A DNA stretch of 25,073 bases from CALZKI01 sp964567585 (lineage in GTDB: Bacteria; Bacillota; Clostridia; Lachnospirales; Lachnospiraceae): NCBI GenBank assembly GCA_964567585.1, contig CAZMND010000024.1:1-25073 (forward strand). The letters run 5' to 3'. The notes beneath the pieces were generated by a model that saw only the letters and a list, made by a program, of their open reading frames with translations, searched no databases and was not told the origin of the DNA. The position numbers and the translations under genes were made by a program. Shown piece after piece: positions 4,973 to 13,687 of the stretch; positions within the stretch are counted from its first letter, which is position 1; every line of letters starts with the position of its first letter.

Positions 4973-6298
4973 TTAGACCTTGAACCAATCTACATTTTCA
5001 TATGATTTTTTATCAAATACATCAATTCTGCCCTGCAATGCTGATGGAGCATTTCCATAACATTTTCCACAGTGTCCGCAAGTATAATAGAATGGCTTAT
5101 CAACAAATTCTCTAAACAGCTGTCTTTTTTCTTCCAAAGTTCCTGCCTGTGTCAACACAAAATAATCCTCCGGATAATCAGCAACACCCATTGCATACAA
5201 CGTAACACCTCTGTCGCAAACATGCACCTTTCCATCTCTAATCTGTAAGTTTCGTGGTGGCATAGGACAATTCTGCTTCTTTCTTGTCATATATTCTATA
5301 CTGTCACTTTCCTTATATATTCCTGACGGAACAACCCACGTAGGTAAATGTCTTGATTCTGTATACGCAATATTATATGACTTTACAAGCTCCACATTTT
5401 TCTCATATATCTCTAACTGCTTTTCATTTGCAACATGTTGATATGCACCAAACGCAATAATAATTCTAGGATCTGTAATTCCCTCTAACTGTTCCGGTTT
5501 TATAGGATAAAGTCCATTTGTTGGGAATGACACAAAACCAAAATTGTCATGCTCTGCAAATTTGTTTGCAATTACATTAATGTCCGGATGCATAAACGTT
5601 TCGCCACCCATTACACTTATTGTTCCAACAGAATCAATTAGTTCTAACCACAAATCAATATCACGACAGATTTTTTCTGTAGCAACATTGCCACGGGCTT
5701 TTGCAGGATAATTATTTATGTATTGCACACAATGAGTACAATCCAAATTACAAATAGAGTTAATGATAAAACAGTTATAGGTTAAATCAATTCTATTGCC
5801 CGGTTTTACCTCTTTTTCCCTATTCTGTGTAATTGTCTGTAATCTTTGGCAAATAACCGAACGACATTCACCTTTCATCCAACATCTTGTTGCCGAAGGC
5901 AAATCCCCATTACAATACGGACATAATGTACCACTATATAAAATGTCTCCACGGATTACGTTTTTATATCCTGCCGTGGCAAGATCCTTCATTAAATTGG
6001 TCATAATAACATGATTTGGAATACTGTATATTACTACAGTTGTGTCCTTATCATATTCTTTTGCAAACGGCGGCTCAATTGGTCTTGATCCAATCGGTCC
6101 GATTTCTTCATAGCGTTGATCCCAATAAATTAAATTTTTCACCTGATGACTTTCCAGAAATTTACCCAGTGCCTGTCCCATTCCTGCCGAGCCCCAGATA
6201 ATTACCGTTTCAAATGACTTAATGTAATTTACAACTTCTGTCGAATCTACTTTTTCCCCTGATTCACATTGCTTATAATAATTCTCTAAAAAAAACAT
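4973..6298 (-). CDS. Radical SAM protein with SPASM-like C-terminus and N-terminal Rossmann-like domain
   Basis: 441 aa. Residues 30-120 resemble the Rossmann-like domain of neighbouring proteins (VIIWGSAGMGQ, IYWDQRY, VVIYSIPNH). A Cys-rich stretch at 126-150 (CPYC, C, C, C) may bind zinc or a cluster. The radical SAM signature CNLDCTHC is at 183-190, followed by SVMGGETFMHPD (the GGE motif binding SAM) at about 230-240. The C-terminus has NCPMPPRNL, HVCDRG and CGHCGKC, as in SPASM/twitch auxiliary-cluster domains. It should cleave SAM to a 5'-deoxyadenosyl radical and act on a carbon position of a sugar, nucleotide sugar or glycan, perhaps by epimerisation or dehydration; the substrate cannot be read from sequence. 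Start: GGAGG with ATG at 6298; the upstream in-frame ATG (6310) overlaps the binding site. Confidence 0.82.
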   Translation of the reverse strand: MFFLENYYKQCESGEKVDSTEVVNYIKSFETVIIWGSAGMGQALGKFLESHQVKNLIYWDQRYEEIGPIGSRPIEPPFAKEYDKDTTVVIYSIPNHVIMTNLMKDLATAGYKNVIRGDILYSGTLCPYCNGDLPSATRCWMKGECRSVICQRLQTITQNREKEVKPGNRIDLTYNCFIINSICNLDCTHCVQYINNYPAKARGNVATEKICRDIDLWLELIDSVGTISVMGGETFMHPDINVIANKFAEHDNFGFVSFPTNGLYPIKPEQLEGITDPRIIIAFGAYQHVANEKQLEIYEKNVELVKSYNIAYTESRHLPTWVVPSGIYKESDSIEYMTRKKQNCPMPPRNLQIRDGKVHVCDRGVTLYAMGVADYPEDYFVLTQAGTLEEKRQLFREFVDKPFYYTCGHCGKCYGNAPSALQGRIDVFDKKSYENVDWFKV

Positions 6299-6337
6299 TT
6301 TCTCCTCCATCCTTTATTTCCATATACAATTAATATT

Positions 6338-8635
6338 TTACATTTCAAGTTTCGTAATGTCTGAAAACAAATGAACCGCTTCATAAATATTGCTAACACC
6401 ATACTTTGAAGCATCTAATGTACATCCTCCGCCTTCCATTCTTCCTTCTGTGTACGTCTTGTTTCCTGTAGTCTTTTTCAGTTTGTTTTCATCAATCAAC
6501 ACCGGTTCCAATGCCGGTTCATATATAGCCTCATCAAACCACTTTAAAAATTCTTCTCCATGCTTAGATGCTGCATAACGCATCTCATGAATTTTTCTGT
6601 CAAAAGTAACATCCCTGACATCAAATTCCTGAAACAGCCTTATATAAACTTGATTCCAATCAAGTTTATCATATATATATTCCTCTGTTAGTGCTCCGAC
6701 TGTAACCATACGAAGCAAGCAACCATAAAGCGAACAGGTATCTGTTCCTGTGTCCGGAATAAATTTTTCAAAACAAGAACGACAAAATCCACCTACATTG
6801 CTTTCCAGTTTTCTTTGCACCATTATTTTATCAAATTCACTGTTTGTAACAACACCCTTATTGGCATTTGCACCGACAGAACCACTACTCATCCCCGCAA
6901 TAGATAATGGATATCTCATATTTAATATTTTAGGATACATCGCTGCAGTCGTTACCCCCATATAGATATCCTGGCAAACACCATCCCATAATCTTCCGGT
7001 TTTGTTTATCAAGCCCTCTAAATGTGTTCTTTTAAAACATGAATTAATATATAACATAGGTAACAAATACATATTAGATGGTTGTTCAATAACTCCTTCT
7101 AAATATGCATCTCTTGTTCTATAAAACAACCTCAAGTTGCCTTTCTCATATTCTCCCGGAACAACAAATTGATGCTCTTGTCCACCAAATCCGGGCCATG
7201 CGTAAAAACCTCTTTCCCACTGAATAACTTTTTCTTCCGGATATGTTTTAGTTACTGCATCTAATATTTCCAATGCCCACGGCAATAACCCGTCATCGGA
7301 CCCCAGTGCCAAAACATATTCTCCTTTGGTATGTAAATAGGCAAATTCAAAACTTTTTGGTAAATGCAAATCTCTGGGAGTCTTTAAATAAACGATTCTA
7401 TCATCATTTAATTCCTGACATAAATTATATACCTCACAATTATTATTAGTCGAATTATCACTGATAATAATCTCATAATCACCTTTATAAGACTGCTCCA
7501 AACAAGTCATAACCGTATATCTTAAGGTGGCTGCTGAATTACGTGCTGGAATAACTATCGAGAACTTTTTCGATGGTTTGTTATGCATCAATGCTTCACA
7601 ATCCATCTGATAAATATTTGAAATATATGATAAATATTTCCCGTAAAAGCTCAACGCAAAATTGTGTTCCATAGCTTCTATAGCACAACAGGATATTCTA
7701 AAATTGCGTACTTCATTATTACGCTTCAAACACAGTTCTTCTGTTTGCCACCCCGAAGCCAATATATGAAATCCTTTTTCTCCGGTAATGTTTTTATATA
7801 AATATTGCAACAAATAAATCGTATTGTCCTGAATTTCTCCATTTGACCTCATAATTTCAACCGGAATAATTTCATAACCACTACCATTCTTCTTCATTGA
7901 ATCCAGACTAATTGCAATTGTTCTCTGTATTTCAATATCATCATTGCAATATCTGATTGGTTTTCGAAAATGGAAAACACATTTACCAATCGCTTGCAAC
8001 ATATAACTAATCCAATTACCAAGCAGCTCATTTCTTTCATTTTCCATCACAACAAAAAATGAATTATCTTTACTTCTTAACAGTTCATTCCAATATCCCA
8101 TATTAGGATGACCTTCTTTAACCCACTTAACCCATCCTTTTTCTGCTTTATCAGGATATACCTTTTCATGATAACACCGTTGTAATTCATAAATTACATA
8201 TTCACTTAAAGCGTATAATTCCTGATATTTTTTATATGAAGATTCAAAATTACCGGGAGTGCTGTCTTGACCGAAAATCTGCATAGACTTTTCATAAAAA
8301 TCCCATTCATTTTTCAATATAGATGCCTGATACTTTAGACGTAATATATCAAACGAATTACGGGCAGTTTTCGCCAGTTTTTCATACATATCATTACACA
8401 CTTGCATGCCTTCATAAGTATATCCCGGAAATCTTTTGGATCCAACAATATCATAGTACTTGCTCCGCTCTCCGGTAATACCCATTTCCACTTGTCCGTT
8501 CAGATGATACCATGCTAGTCTCACAGGTTTAAACTGATATAATTCCTGAAGGTTCTTTTTTGCCTGGTCGTATTCTGCCTGATTTATAAGTTCTTGAATT
8601 TTTTCGACTTCTTTTTGATATGCATATTTGGTCAT
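6338..8635 (-). CDS. Large glycosyltransferase, family 2 (GT-A), with long N-terminal extension
   Basis: 765 aa. A GT2 catalytic domain spans about residues 356-560: FSIVIPARNSAATLRYTVMT, EIIISDNSTNN, and GEYVLALGSDDGLLP, where the DD pair is the metal-binding DXD-type site. The first 355 residues start with an EKIQELINQAEYDQAKKNLQ helix resembling a TPR-like repeat and otherwise match no family I recognise. The 200-residue tail is also unassigned. No membrane segment is visible, so it should act in the cytoplasm on nucleotide-sugar donors. AGGAG five bases before the ATG supports the start. It sits 63 bp downstream of tagD, the largest gap in the operon. Donor and acceptor are unknown. Confidence 0.75.
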   Translation of the reverse strand: MTKYAYQKEVEKIQELINQAEYDQAKKNLQELYQFKPVRLAWYHLNGQVEMGITGERSKYYDIVGSKRFPGYTYEGMQVCNDMYEKLAKTARNSFDILRLKYQASILKNEWDFYEKSMQIFGQDSTPGNFESSYKKYQELYALSEYVIYELQRCYHEKVYPDKAEKGWVKWVKEGHPNMGYWNELLRSKDNSFFVVMENERNELLGNWISYMLQAIGKCVFHFRKPIRYCNDDIEIQRTIAISLDSMKKNGSGYEIIPVEIMRSNGEIQDNTIYLLQYLYKNITGEKGFHILASGWQTEELCLKRNNEVRNFRISCCAIEAMEHNFALSFYGKYLSYISNIYQMDCEALMHNKPSKKFSIVIPARNSAATLRYTVMTCLEQSYKGDYEIIISDNSTNNNCEVYNLCQELNDDRIVYLKTPRDLHLPKSFEFAYLHTKGEYVLALGSDDGLLPWALEILDAVTKTYPEEKVIQWERGFYAWPGFGGQEHQFVVPGEYEKGNLRLFYRTRDAYLEGVIEQPSNMYLLPMLYINSCFKRTHLEGLINKTGRLWDGVCQDIYMGVTTAAMYPKILNMRYPLSIAGMSSGSVGANANKGVVTNSEFDKIMVQRKLESNVGGFCRSCFEKFIPDTGTDTCSLYGCLLRMVTVGALTEEYIYDKLDWNQVYIRLFQEFDVRDVTFDRKIHEMRYAASKHGEEFLKWFDEAIYEPALEPVLIDENKLKKTTGNKTYTEGRMEGGGCTLDASKYGVSNIYEAVHLFSDITKLEM

Positions 8636-8698
8636 AATTACTCCTACACATTTCGGTACTACTCATTTTCCAAAAGCGCTTCCCAAAAACAGCCAATA

Positions 8699-9124
8699 CT
8701 ATTTCTGGTTTTTATCCTCATCCGCATTACCATATTGGACTCCTAAATCCTCTTTCATCTGCGTAGAAGAAATTTCTTTTGTTCTTGGGAAATACACAAC
8801 ATCACAGAACTGCTTTAATTCATCGAATTTTCCTTCCCAATCATCTCCCATTACAAAAGTATCCACCTGATATAACTTTATATCATGCTCCTTCTGTTCC
8901 CAGTTTTCTTCCGGAATCACTAGATCCACATATCTGATTGCTTCTAAAAGGGCTTTTCTTTTTTCATATGAGAAATAACACTTTTTTTTCTTTGCACAAT
9001 TATTAAATTCATCTGTCGATAAACCTACTATCAAATAATCTCCCAATTCTTTTGCGCGTCTTAACAAATTGATATGACCATAATGCAATAAATCAAAAGT
9101 TCCATATGTAATCACTCTTTTCAT
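8699..9124 (-). CDS. tagD: Glycerol-3-phosphate cytidylyltransferase
   Basis: 141 aa, close to the usual TagD length of about 130. It makes CDP-glycerol from CTP and sn-glycerol 3-phosphate, the donor for glycerophosphate polymers such as wall teichoic acid. Seen directly: YGTFDLLHYGHINLLRRA with the HxGH nucleotide-binding motif at residues 14-17, and RTKEISST at 114-121, the RTxGIST-type signature. The C-terminal DEDKNQK tail is extra. AGGAGAG precedes the ATG at 9124. The TagF-like gene three genes upstream in the same operon would use its product. RTKEIS rather than RTEGIS is a small deviation. It could act on another polyol phosphate, but glycerol is the best guess. Confidence 0.88.
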   Translation of the reverse strand: MKRVITYGTFDLLHYGHINLLRRAKELGDYLIVGLSTDEFNNCAKKKKCYFSYEKRKALLEAIRYVDLVIPEENWEQKEHDIKLYQVDTFVMGDDWEGKFDELKQFCDVVYFPRTKEISSTQMKEDLGVQYGNADEDKNQK

Positions 9125-9137
9125 TGCTCTTACTCTC

Positions 9138-9932
9138 CTAAAACAATTTAGCTAACTGCTGATAACGAAATTGTTCCATTTCATTTCCACGTTCTTTTTC
9201 CATACAGGAATGCTTCAAACAGTCTTCCTTTATTTCTTCATATTTACGCTTTATCAATTCTTCTACATTTTGTTTGTAGATTGAAGCCGCCCCTTTGCAC
9301 GCATACAACAAACAGTACTTTTCAAGCGTTGTTAACAACATATCTGACTCTTGATTTCTTAGCACATCAACATAATCCACTTTGACCATTTCCGTACTAT
9401 CAATTATCGAATATAAGAACGCTTGATATACCGGCTGAAAATTCAAAAAAGTTTCTCTGTGTTTAGATATTTTATTTCTAACTAATCTATTCTCTACAAC
9501 CTGCCCTGATTTAATAGCAAAATCAAGTATCACACCTTTATCTTCACACATACTCTCTTTATTATAAAGAATAATTGCTCCCGGTTTCTTTTCTGTAATT
9601 ACTTTAGAAATTTCACTTACGAAATTTTCCGGCAATCTCATTTCAGGCGTTATTTGAACGGTATAATCTCCGATTGTCGGACCATAAGCCATTCCTGCTG
9701 TGAACTTGGTATCATATTTTCTTCTGTTTGTTGTCAACCGGCAAAAAATCCCTTTTTGCATAAGTTTATGCATATATTCCGAAGCAATCTTCAGCGTATC
9801 ATCTTTGGATGCATTATCAATTATGACTACTTCATAATCCGTACTATCCTGTTTCAAAACACTTTCCAGACAATCCGCAAGTAACTCTTCACAATCATCC
9901 ACTACCATTGTAATACTAATTAAATTATTCAT
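9138..9932 (-). CDS. Divergent family 2 glycosyltransferase-like protein
   Basis: 264 aa. The N-terminal half has the GT-A/GT2 nucleotide-binding pattern: SITMVVDDCEELLADCLESV, YEVVIIDNASKDDT, RLTTNRRK. Where active GT2 enzymes have a DXD, this protein reads GDYTVQITPEMRLP, so the metal-binding Asp pair is missing. It may be metal-independent, use another residue, or be a non-catalytic partner of the GT2 encoded just upstream. The ATG at 9932 overlaps the stop of that gene by ATGA, which implies translational coupling. GAGGTG is five bases upstream. The C-terminus is helical and charged. Confidence 0.65.
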   Translation of the reverse strand: MNNLISITMVVDDCEELLADCLESVLKQDSTDYEVVIIDNASKDDTLKIASEYMHKLMQKGIFCRLTTNRRKYDTKFTAGMAYGPTIGDYTVQITPEMRLPENFVSEISKVITEKKPGAIILYNKESMCEDKGVILDFAIKSGQVVENRLVRNKISKHRETFLNFQPVYQAFLYSIIDSTEMVKVDYVDVLRNQESDMLLTTLEKYCLLYACKGAASIYKQNVEELIKRKYEEIKEDCLKHSCMEKERGNEMEQFRYQQLAKLF

Positions 9933-10981
9933 AGTTTCACCTCTATATACCCTTCCGGCGGGTCATACGATACTATTCTTTTCGCAAATCTCTCGTTTTC
10001 CATTTTTTTAATTTCTGCACTAACTTTTTCTGAATCCCCTAAATCCAATATTTCCCGAAGTTTACAATAGATAGCATCATTTATTATATTAGGATTAATA
10101 ATTGTCGCCATAAGCATATATCTGTCAGCAACATCTTTTCTCTTAATTTTTATCATCTTTAACGCATATCGCAAACACATACTTGCTAATTTATCCATAG
10201 CCTCCGGTAATCGTTTTTGGGGCTTCGTATATCCTATGCTATTTGATATATCTGCAAAAGAATTAACAATATTTACATGTTCTAAAATTCCGAGTAAATT
10301 TAATTCTGACTCATTAGTTTCATTACCCCTATGTACTCTATATTGACATAAAGGCTCTTTAAGATATGCAACATCACAACAACAGGAATACAGGAAATTA
10401 TAAAACCAATCGCCTGCCACCTGTAAACTCTGCATATACTTAGTCATTTCAATCAACTGGCCTCTACGCACCATTCTCTGCGAAGGGATTGCTATTCCTG
10501 CCATCATAAAAACCGTAGCCTGCGCTTCTCCCGGAATAACACAATCACAGTTATAAAATGGCACTTCCTCTGTTATATTGTCATCATCATCAATTTCTTC
10601 CCTGTGCGTCATCACCATACCAACATTCGGATATTCTTGGAAAATACGCACACATTTCTCTATAAATGTGGGCTTAATTGCATCATCACTTCCCATCGTA
10701 TACATCAAATCACCTTCAGAATCTTTCCTACACAGATCCGAATTTGTATCACTTCCTAAGTTTCTTTTATTTCTACTTACCGAAAAATAAATACCGGCTT
10801 CATCAAATTTCTTTTGATATGACAATGCAACTGCATAAGAATCATCCGTAGAATTGTTATCCCTAAATATTACCTCAAAATTTCTGTATGTCTGATTCAA
10901 TAAACTATCAAAACAATTTGAAAGATATCTTGAATAATTATAGTTTGGAATCAACACACTTACCAATGGTTCCTTTTTCAT
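9929..10981 (-). CDS. Family 2 glycosyltransferase
   Basis: 350 aa. A typical GT2 enzyme: VSVLIPNYNYSRYLSNCFDS, FEVIFRDNNSTDDS, NLGSDTNSDLC, and LMYTMGSDDAIKPTF, where SDD is the DXD-type site, then AGDWFYNFLYS in the acceptor region. The closest family pattern is the GT2 group containing PF00535 enzymes. The start at 10981 is chosen because AAGGGAG lies just upstream; a longer in-frame start at 11005 would overlap the preceding gene. One base separates it from the TagF-like stop. It probably adds a sugar to the repeat unit of the operon's glycan; sugar and linkage cannot be told. Confidence 0.82.
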   Translation of the reverse strand: MKKEPLVSVLIPNYNYSRYLSNCFDSLLNQTYRNFEVIFRDNNSTDDSYAVALSYQKKFDEAGIYFSVSRNKRNLGSDTNSDLCRKDSEGDLMYTMGSDDAIKPTFIEKCVRIFQEYPNVGMVMTHREEIDDDDNITEEVPFYNCDCVIPGEAQATVFMMAGIAIPSQRMVRRGQLIEMTKYMQSLQVAGDWFYNFLYSCCCDVAYLKEPLCQYRVHRGNETNESELNLLGILEHVNIVNSFADISNSIGYTKPQKRLPEAMDKLASMCLRYALKMIKIKRKDVADRYMLMATIINPNIINDAIYCKLREILDLGDSEKVSAEIKKMENERFAKRIVSYDPPEGYIEVKL

Positions 10982-10982
10982 T

Positions 10983-12527
10983 TTATCTCCCTTCAATAAT
11001 ATCAAGGATGAGTCCTACCGTTCTGTCCGTAGCTTTTCCATCCTCAATAATTCCTAATTCTTTTTCATTAAATCTCTTTACTTTTTCATCATATGCCTCT
11101 TCATCAAATTGACAAATATTATCAATAAGTTGCTGTTCACTCTCTGCAATTATATATGGAAGAGAATAGTAATCAAAATACATTCCTCTTTCATTATCAA
11201 TATAATCCTGCACATCATTGGCAAATAACAGCACTTTTTTTCCTAAAAATCCGGCTTCAAACATCGTACTCGAATAATCTGTTATCAACAAATCTGTTAT
11301 GCGCATCAACTCATAAATATTCATTGTCGGATTTGCCACTATACATCCCGGTAGCAATTCTGCAACATTTAACTTCGCCGAAATTCCGGGATGATGCTTC
11401 ACAATTATATGCCACTTTCCACCCCAACGTTTTTCTAAAGCCGTTTTAACTTTTTCAACATCAAACGACAAAATACCGCTTCTGTCTTTACCCGCTTTTT
11501 CACGGAAAGTAGGTGCGTACAGCAAAACAAAATCCTTATCATCTATACCGAATTTACTTTTCGTCTTATGCTCATATTCCGGACGTTCTTCAAAAAGACT
11601 ATCCAATCTGGCTGAACCGTACTCCAATATTTCACCGGAAAAATTGAATGTATCCCGATACATCTGCGTACACCATTTTCCATTCGAAATAAAATAGTCT
11701 GTATGCCTTGAAAAAGAATCCACATGCATAATTTCCAATTCTTGCGCATGCTCACTTCTTAAATATTTACCAATACGTTTTAGTGCAATACTTCCATGCC
11801 ATGTATTGATAAATACCTGTCCTTCTTTTTTAGGCGTACCAAAATGCAATACATCATTACTAATAAAGATTTTTGCATCTGCTAATTCTATAAGCATGTT
11901 TTTTTGACTATTTTCTACAACGCGGATTCCATCCGGGAAACCGCTTTTATCATCACACATCCAAACTATTTCCAACTCTTTATTCATAGTTAAAAGTTTC
12001 TCTATAATAGCCTGCGCATGACAAATATATTTACCTGCCGGATTGATTTTTACCAATATTTTATTATTTTTTATTTTACAGTCATTTAACAATGTTCTGC
12101 ACTTATCCAGCAATTCAACTTTCGAGGCAGTTTTCCGCTCCATGTCAAAAAAAGAATAAATGTGTACCATACCCATTTTCTGTAATTGCTCATATATTAA
12201 CTGGGTATATATAGTACTCATAATCAAAATAACAATGTTTTCTTTATTCTCTATTGTTTCCAAAAATGAAGTATGCTTGACAATATGGTTACCTATTTTA
12301 GAGCCATCCTTCTTTATATCATTATCAAGAAAGCCCTGTATACTTGCTTTTTCCTCTAACAAACTCAAATAATATTGAGCAAATCTTCCTGCACCAAACA
12401 CATAAACTTTTTTGTCTTTCGCTATCTGTTCAAAATCATTCCATGTCTTTTCCGGCATATGTAATAACGTATCTTCCTTTAATAATCCGGCTATAATAAT
12501 AGGATCATTCAACCATTGTCTAATCAT
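10983..12527 (-). CDS. TagF/TagB-like CDP-glycerol glycerophosphotransferase with N-terminal Rossmann-like domain
   Basis: 514 aa. Residues 40-130 are the Rossmann-like domain shared with other proteins of the operon (VYVFGAGRFAQYYL, IQGFLDND, VILIMSTIYTQ). The catalytic part shows the CDP-glycerol glycerophosphotransferase (PF04464) pattern: NTWHGSIALKRIGKY, YFISNGKWCTQMYRDTF, GSARLDSLF, LYAPTFRE, VKHHPG and LLITDYSSTMFEAGFLGKKV. It should transfer glycerol phosphate from CDP-glycerol (made by the tagD product) to a glycan acceptor. Only one such enzyme is present, so it may add single decorations instead of building a long teichoic chain (inference). ATG at 12527 has AAAGG upstream; a GTG at 12563 overlaps the previous gene and is less likely. 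Confidence 0.82.
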   Translation of the reverse strand: MIRQWLNDPIIIAGLLKEDTLLHMPEKTWNDFEQIAKDKKVYVFGAGRFAQYYLSLLEEKASIQGFLDNDIKKDGSKIGNHIVKHTSFLETIENKENIVILIMSTIYTQLIYEQLQKMGMVHIYSFFDMERKTASKVELLDKCRTLLNDCKIKNNKILVKINPAGKYICHAQAIIEKLLTMNKELEIVWMCDDKSGFPDGIRVVENSQKNMLIELADAKIFISNDVLHFGTPKKEGQVFINTWHGSIALKRIGKYLRSEHAQELEIMHVDSFSRHTDYFISNGKWCTQMYRDTFNFSGEILEYGSARLDSLFEERPEYEHKTKSKFGIDDKDFVLLYAPTFREKAGKDRSGILSFDVEKVKTALEKRWGGKWHIIVKHHPGISAKLNVAELLPGCIVANPTMNIYELMRITDLLITDYSSTMFEAGFLGKKVLLFANDVQDYIDNERGMYFDYYSLPYIIAESEQQLIDNICQFDEEAYDEKVKRFNEKELGIIEDGKATDRTVGLILDIIEGR

Positions 12528-12559
12528 TTTTCTACCTTTCGTGCATATTATATACACTC

Positions 12560-13685
12560 TCACTTTGCATATAATATTGTATCTGTATAACTTGTTTCTT
12601 TATGATGCTTAATTATCATCTTATAATTTGGATTTATTTCCTTAATTTTCAAAGGAATTTCCCATAAATCCTCCGGTCTGTGATATAAGCAGATTGCTAA
12701 TTTGGGTTTTTGAGTTGCCAGCATATTTTTAGCCCCTTCTAAACCTTGCATTTCCGCCCCTTCAATATCCAATTTTAATGTCGTAACTGTTTTACCTTCC
12801 AGCACAGAATCCAATTTATCTAATTGACACTTTACGCCACAATCCTGCGATACCAATTGTGTTCCGTCAGACTCACCGAAATAGTTACACCATCCATCTT
12901 CTTTGCAATTTCCAAATTCCATAAGGATACAATTCAATCTTTTCTGCCCACTGTGGATATTTCTGCTCTACATTATTCGATAATTCATGATAGTTTTTAT
13001 TTTCATATTCAAAAGAATAAATCTTTTCAAATTTCCCATCAGTGGCCTGTGCAAACTCATCAATGGTATCACCTGTATATGCTCCCCCATCAACAAAATA
13101 TTCTTTGTCGCTTAATTTCCAGAACTCATTATAAAAGCAATCTCCACCTTCTGCAAAATCACTATATCTTTCCGCATATTTGGATAAATATATCTTGTTT
13201 AAAAATACTTTTGTAAATATTTCTTTTGACTTATCATCATCCAAACACTCTATGGCTTTTTCAATTAGCGGTAGCGCTTTTTTTAGCCAAGTACAATCTA
13301 CGCCTTTTTCATAAGCCGAAAAGTGTAATTCCGTTATTGGCATAGACCCAACTTCCATTTCTTTTAATTGTTTCTCTACTTCTCTCCCGTCATCCATAAC
13401 TGTAATGACAAATACATTATCAATAGTCTTTAATTCGCTCGGACTAATACACACCTTGCCAAAGAATTCTTTTCCCCACTTTGCTCTGTCATTATCACAT
13501 ACATACTTAATGTCTACTTTTTCAAAAAGCCGATTATGTGTATCTGAAAAGAACTGTCCAACTCCAAAAGCAATTACATTTTTGTTTTTTAAAGTTTCAT
13601 TCCAATTATATGCGGTAACAACACCATCTCGTTGTGCATATTCTATAGCTTCACATATTTTATTCATATAATACGCAGTATCCAT
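12560..13685 (-). pseudogene. FkbM-family methyltransferase, broken by a single-base frameshift
   Basis: The first part (13685 to about 12911) encodes an N-terminal Rossmann-like domain (NVIAFGVGQFF, IKYVCDND, VFVITVMDDG) and the SAM-binding motif YFVDGGAYTGDT at about 197-207. It then runs out of frame after YPYGIW. The next frame continues with CKEDGWCNYF, TLKLDIEGAEMQGLEGA (the FkbM IEGAE signature) and PKLAICLYHRPEDLWEIP, ending at 12560. Removing one base from the AAA/TTT triplet at 12909-12911 restores a single 374-aa protein. As written the enzyme is split and probably inactive; a sequencing error or reversible variation are alternatives. Intact relatives O-methylate sugars. Two bases separate it from the upstream gene. 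Confidence 0.85.
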
Positions 13686-13687
13686 AT

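Noticed and set aside
12528..12563. GTG start at 12563 for the TagF-like protein.
   Set aside because: It overlaps the end of the FkbM frame; ATG at 12527 has an AAAGG site and better fits the family N-terminus.
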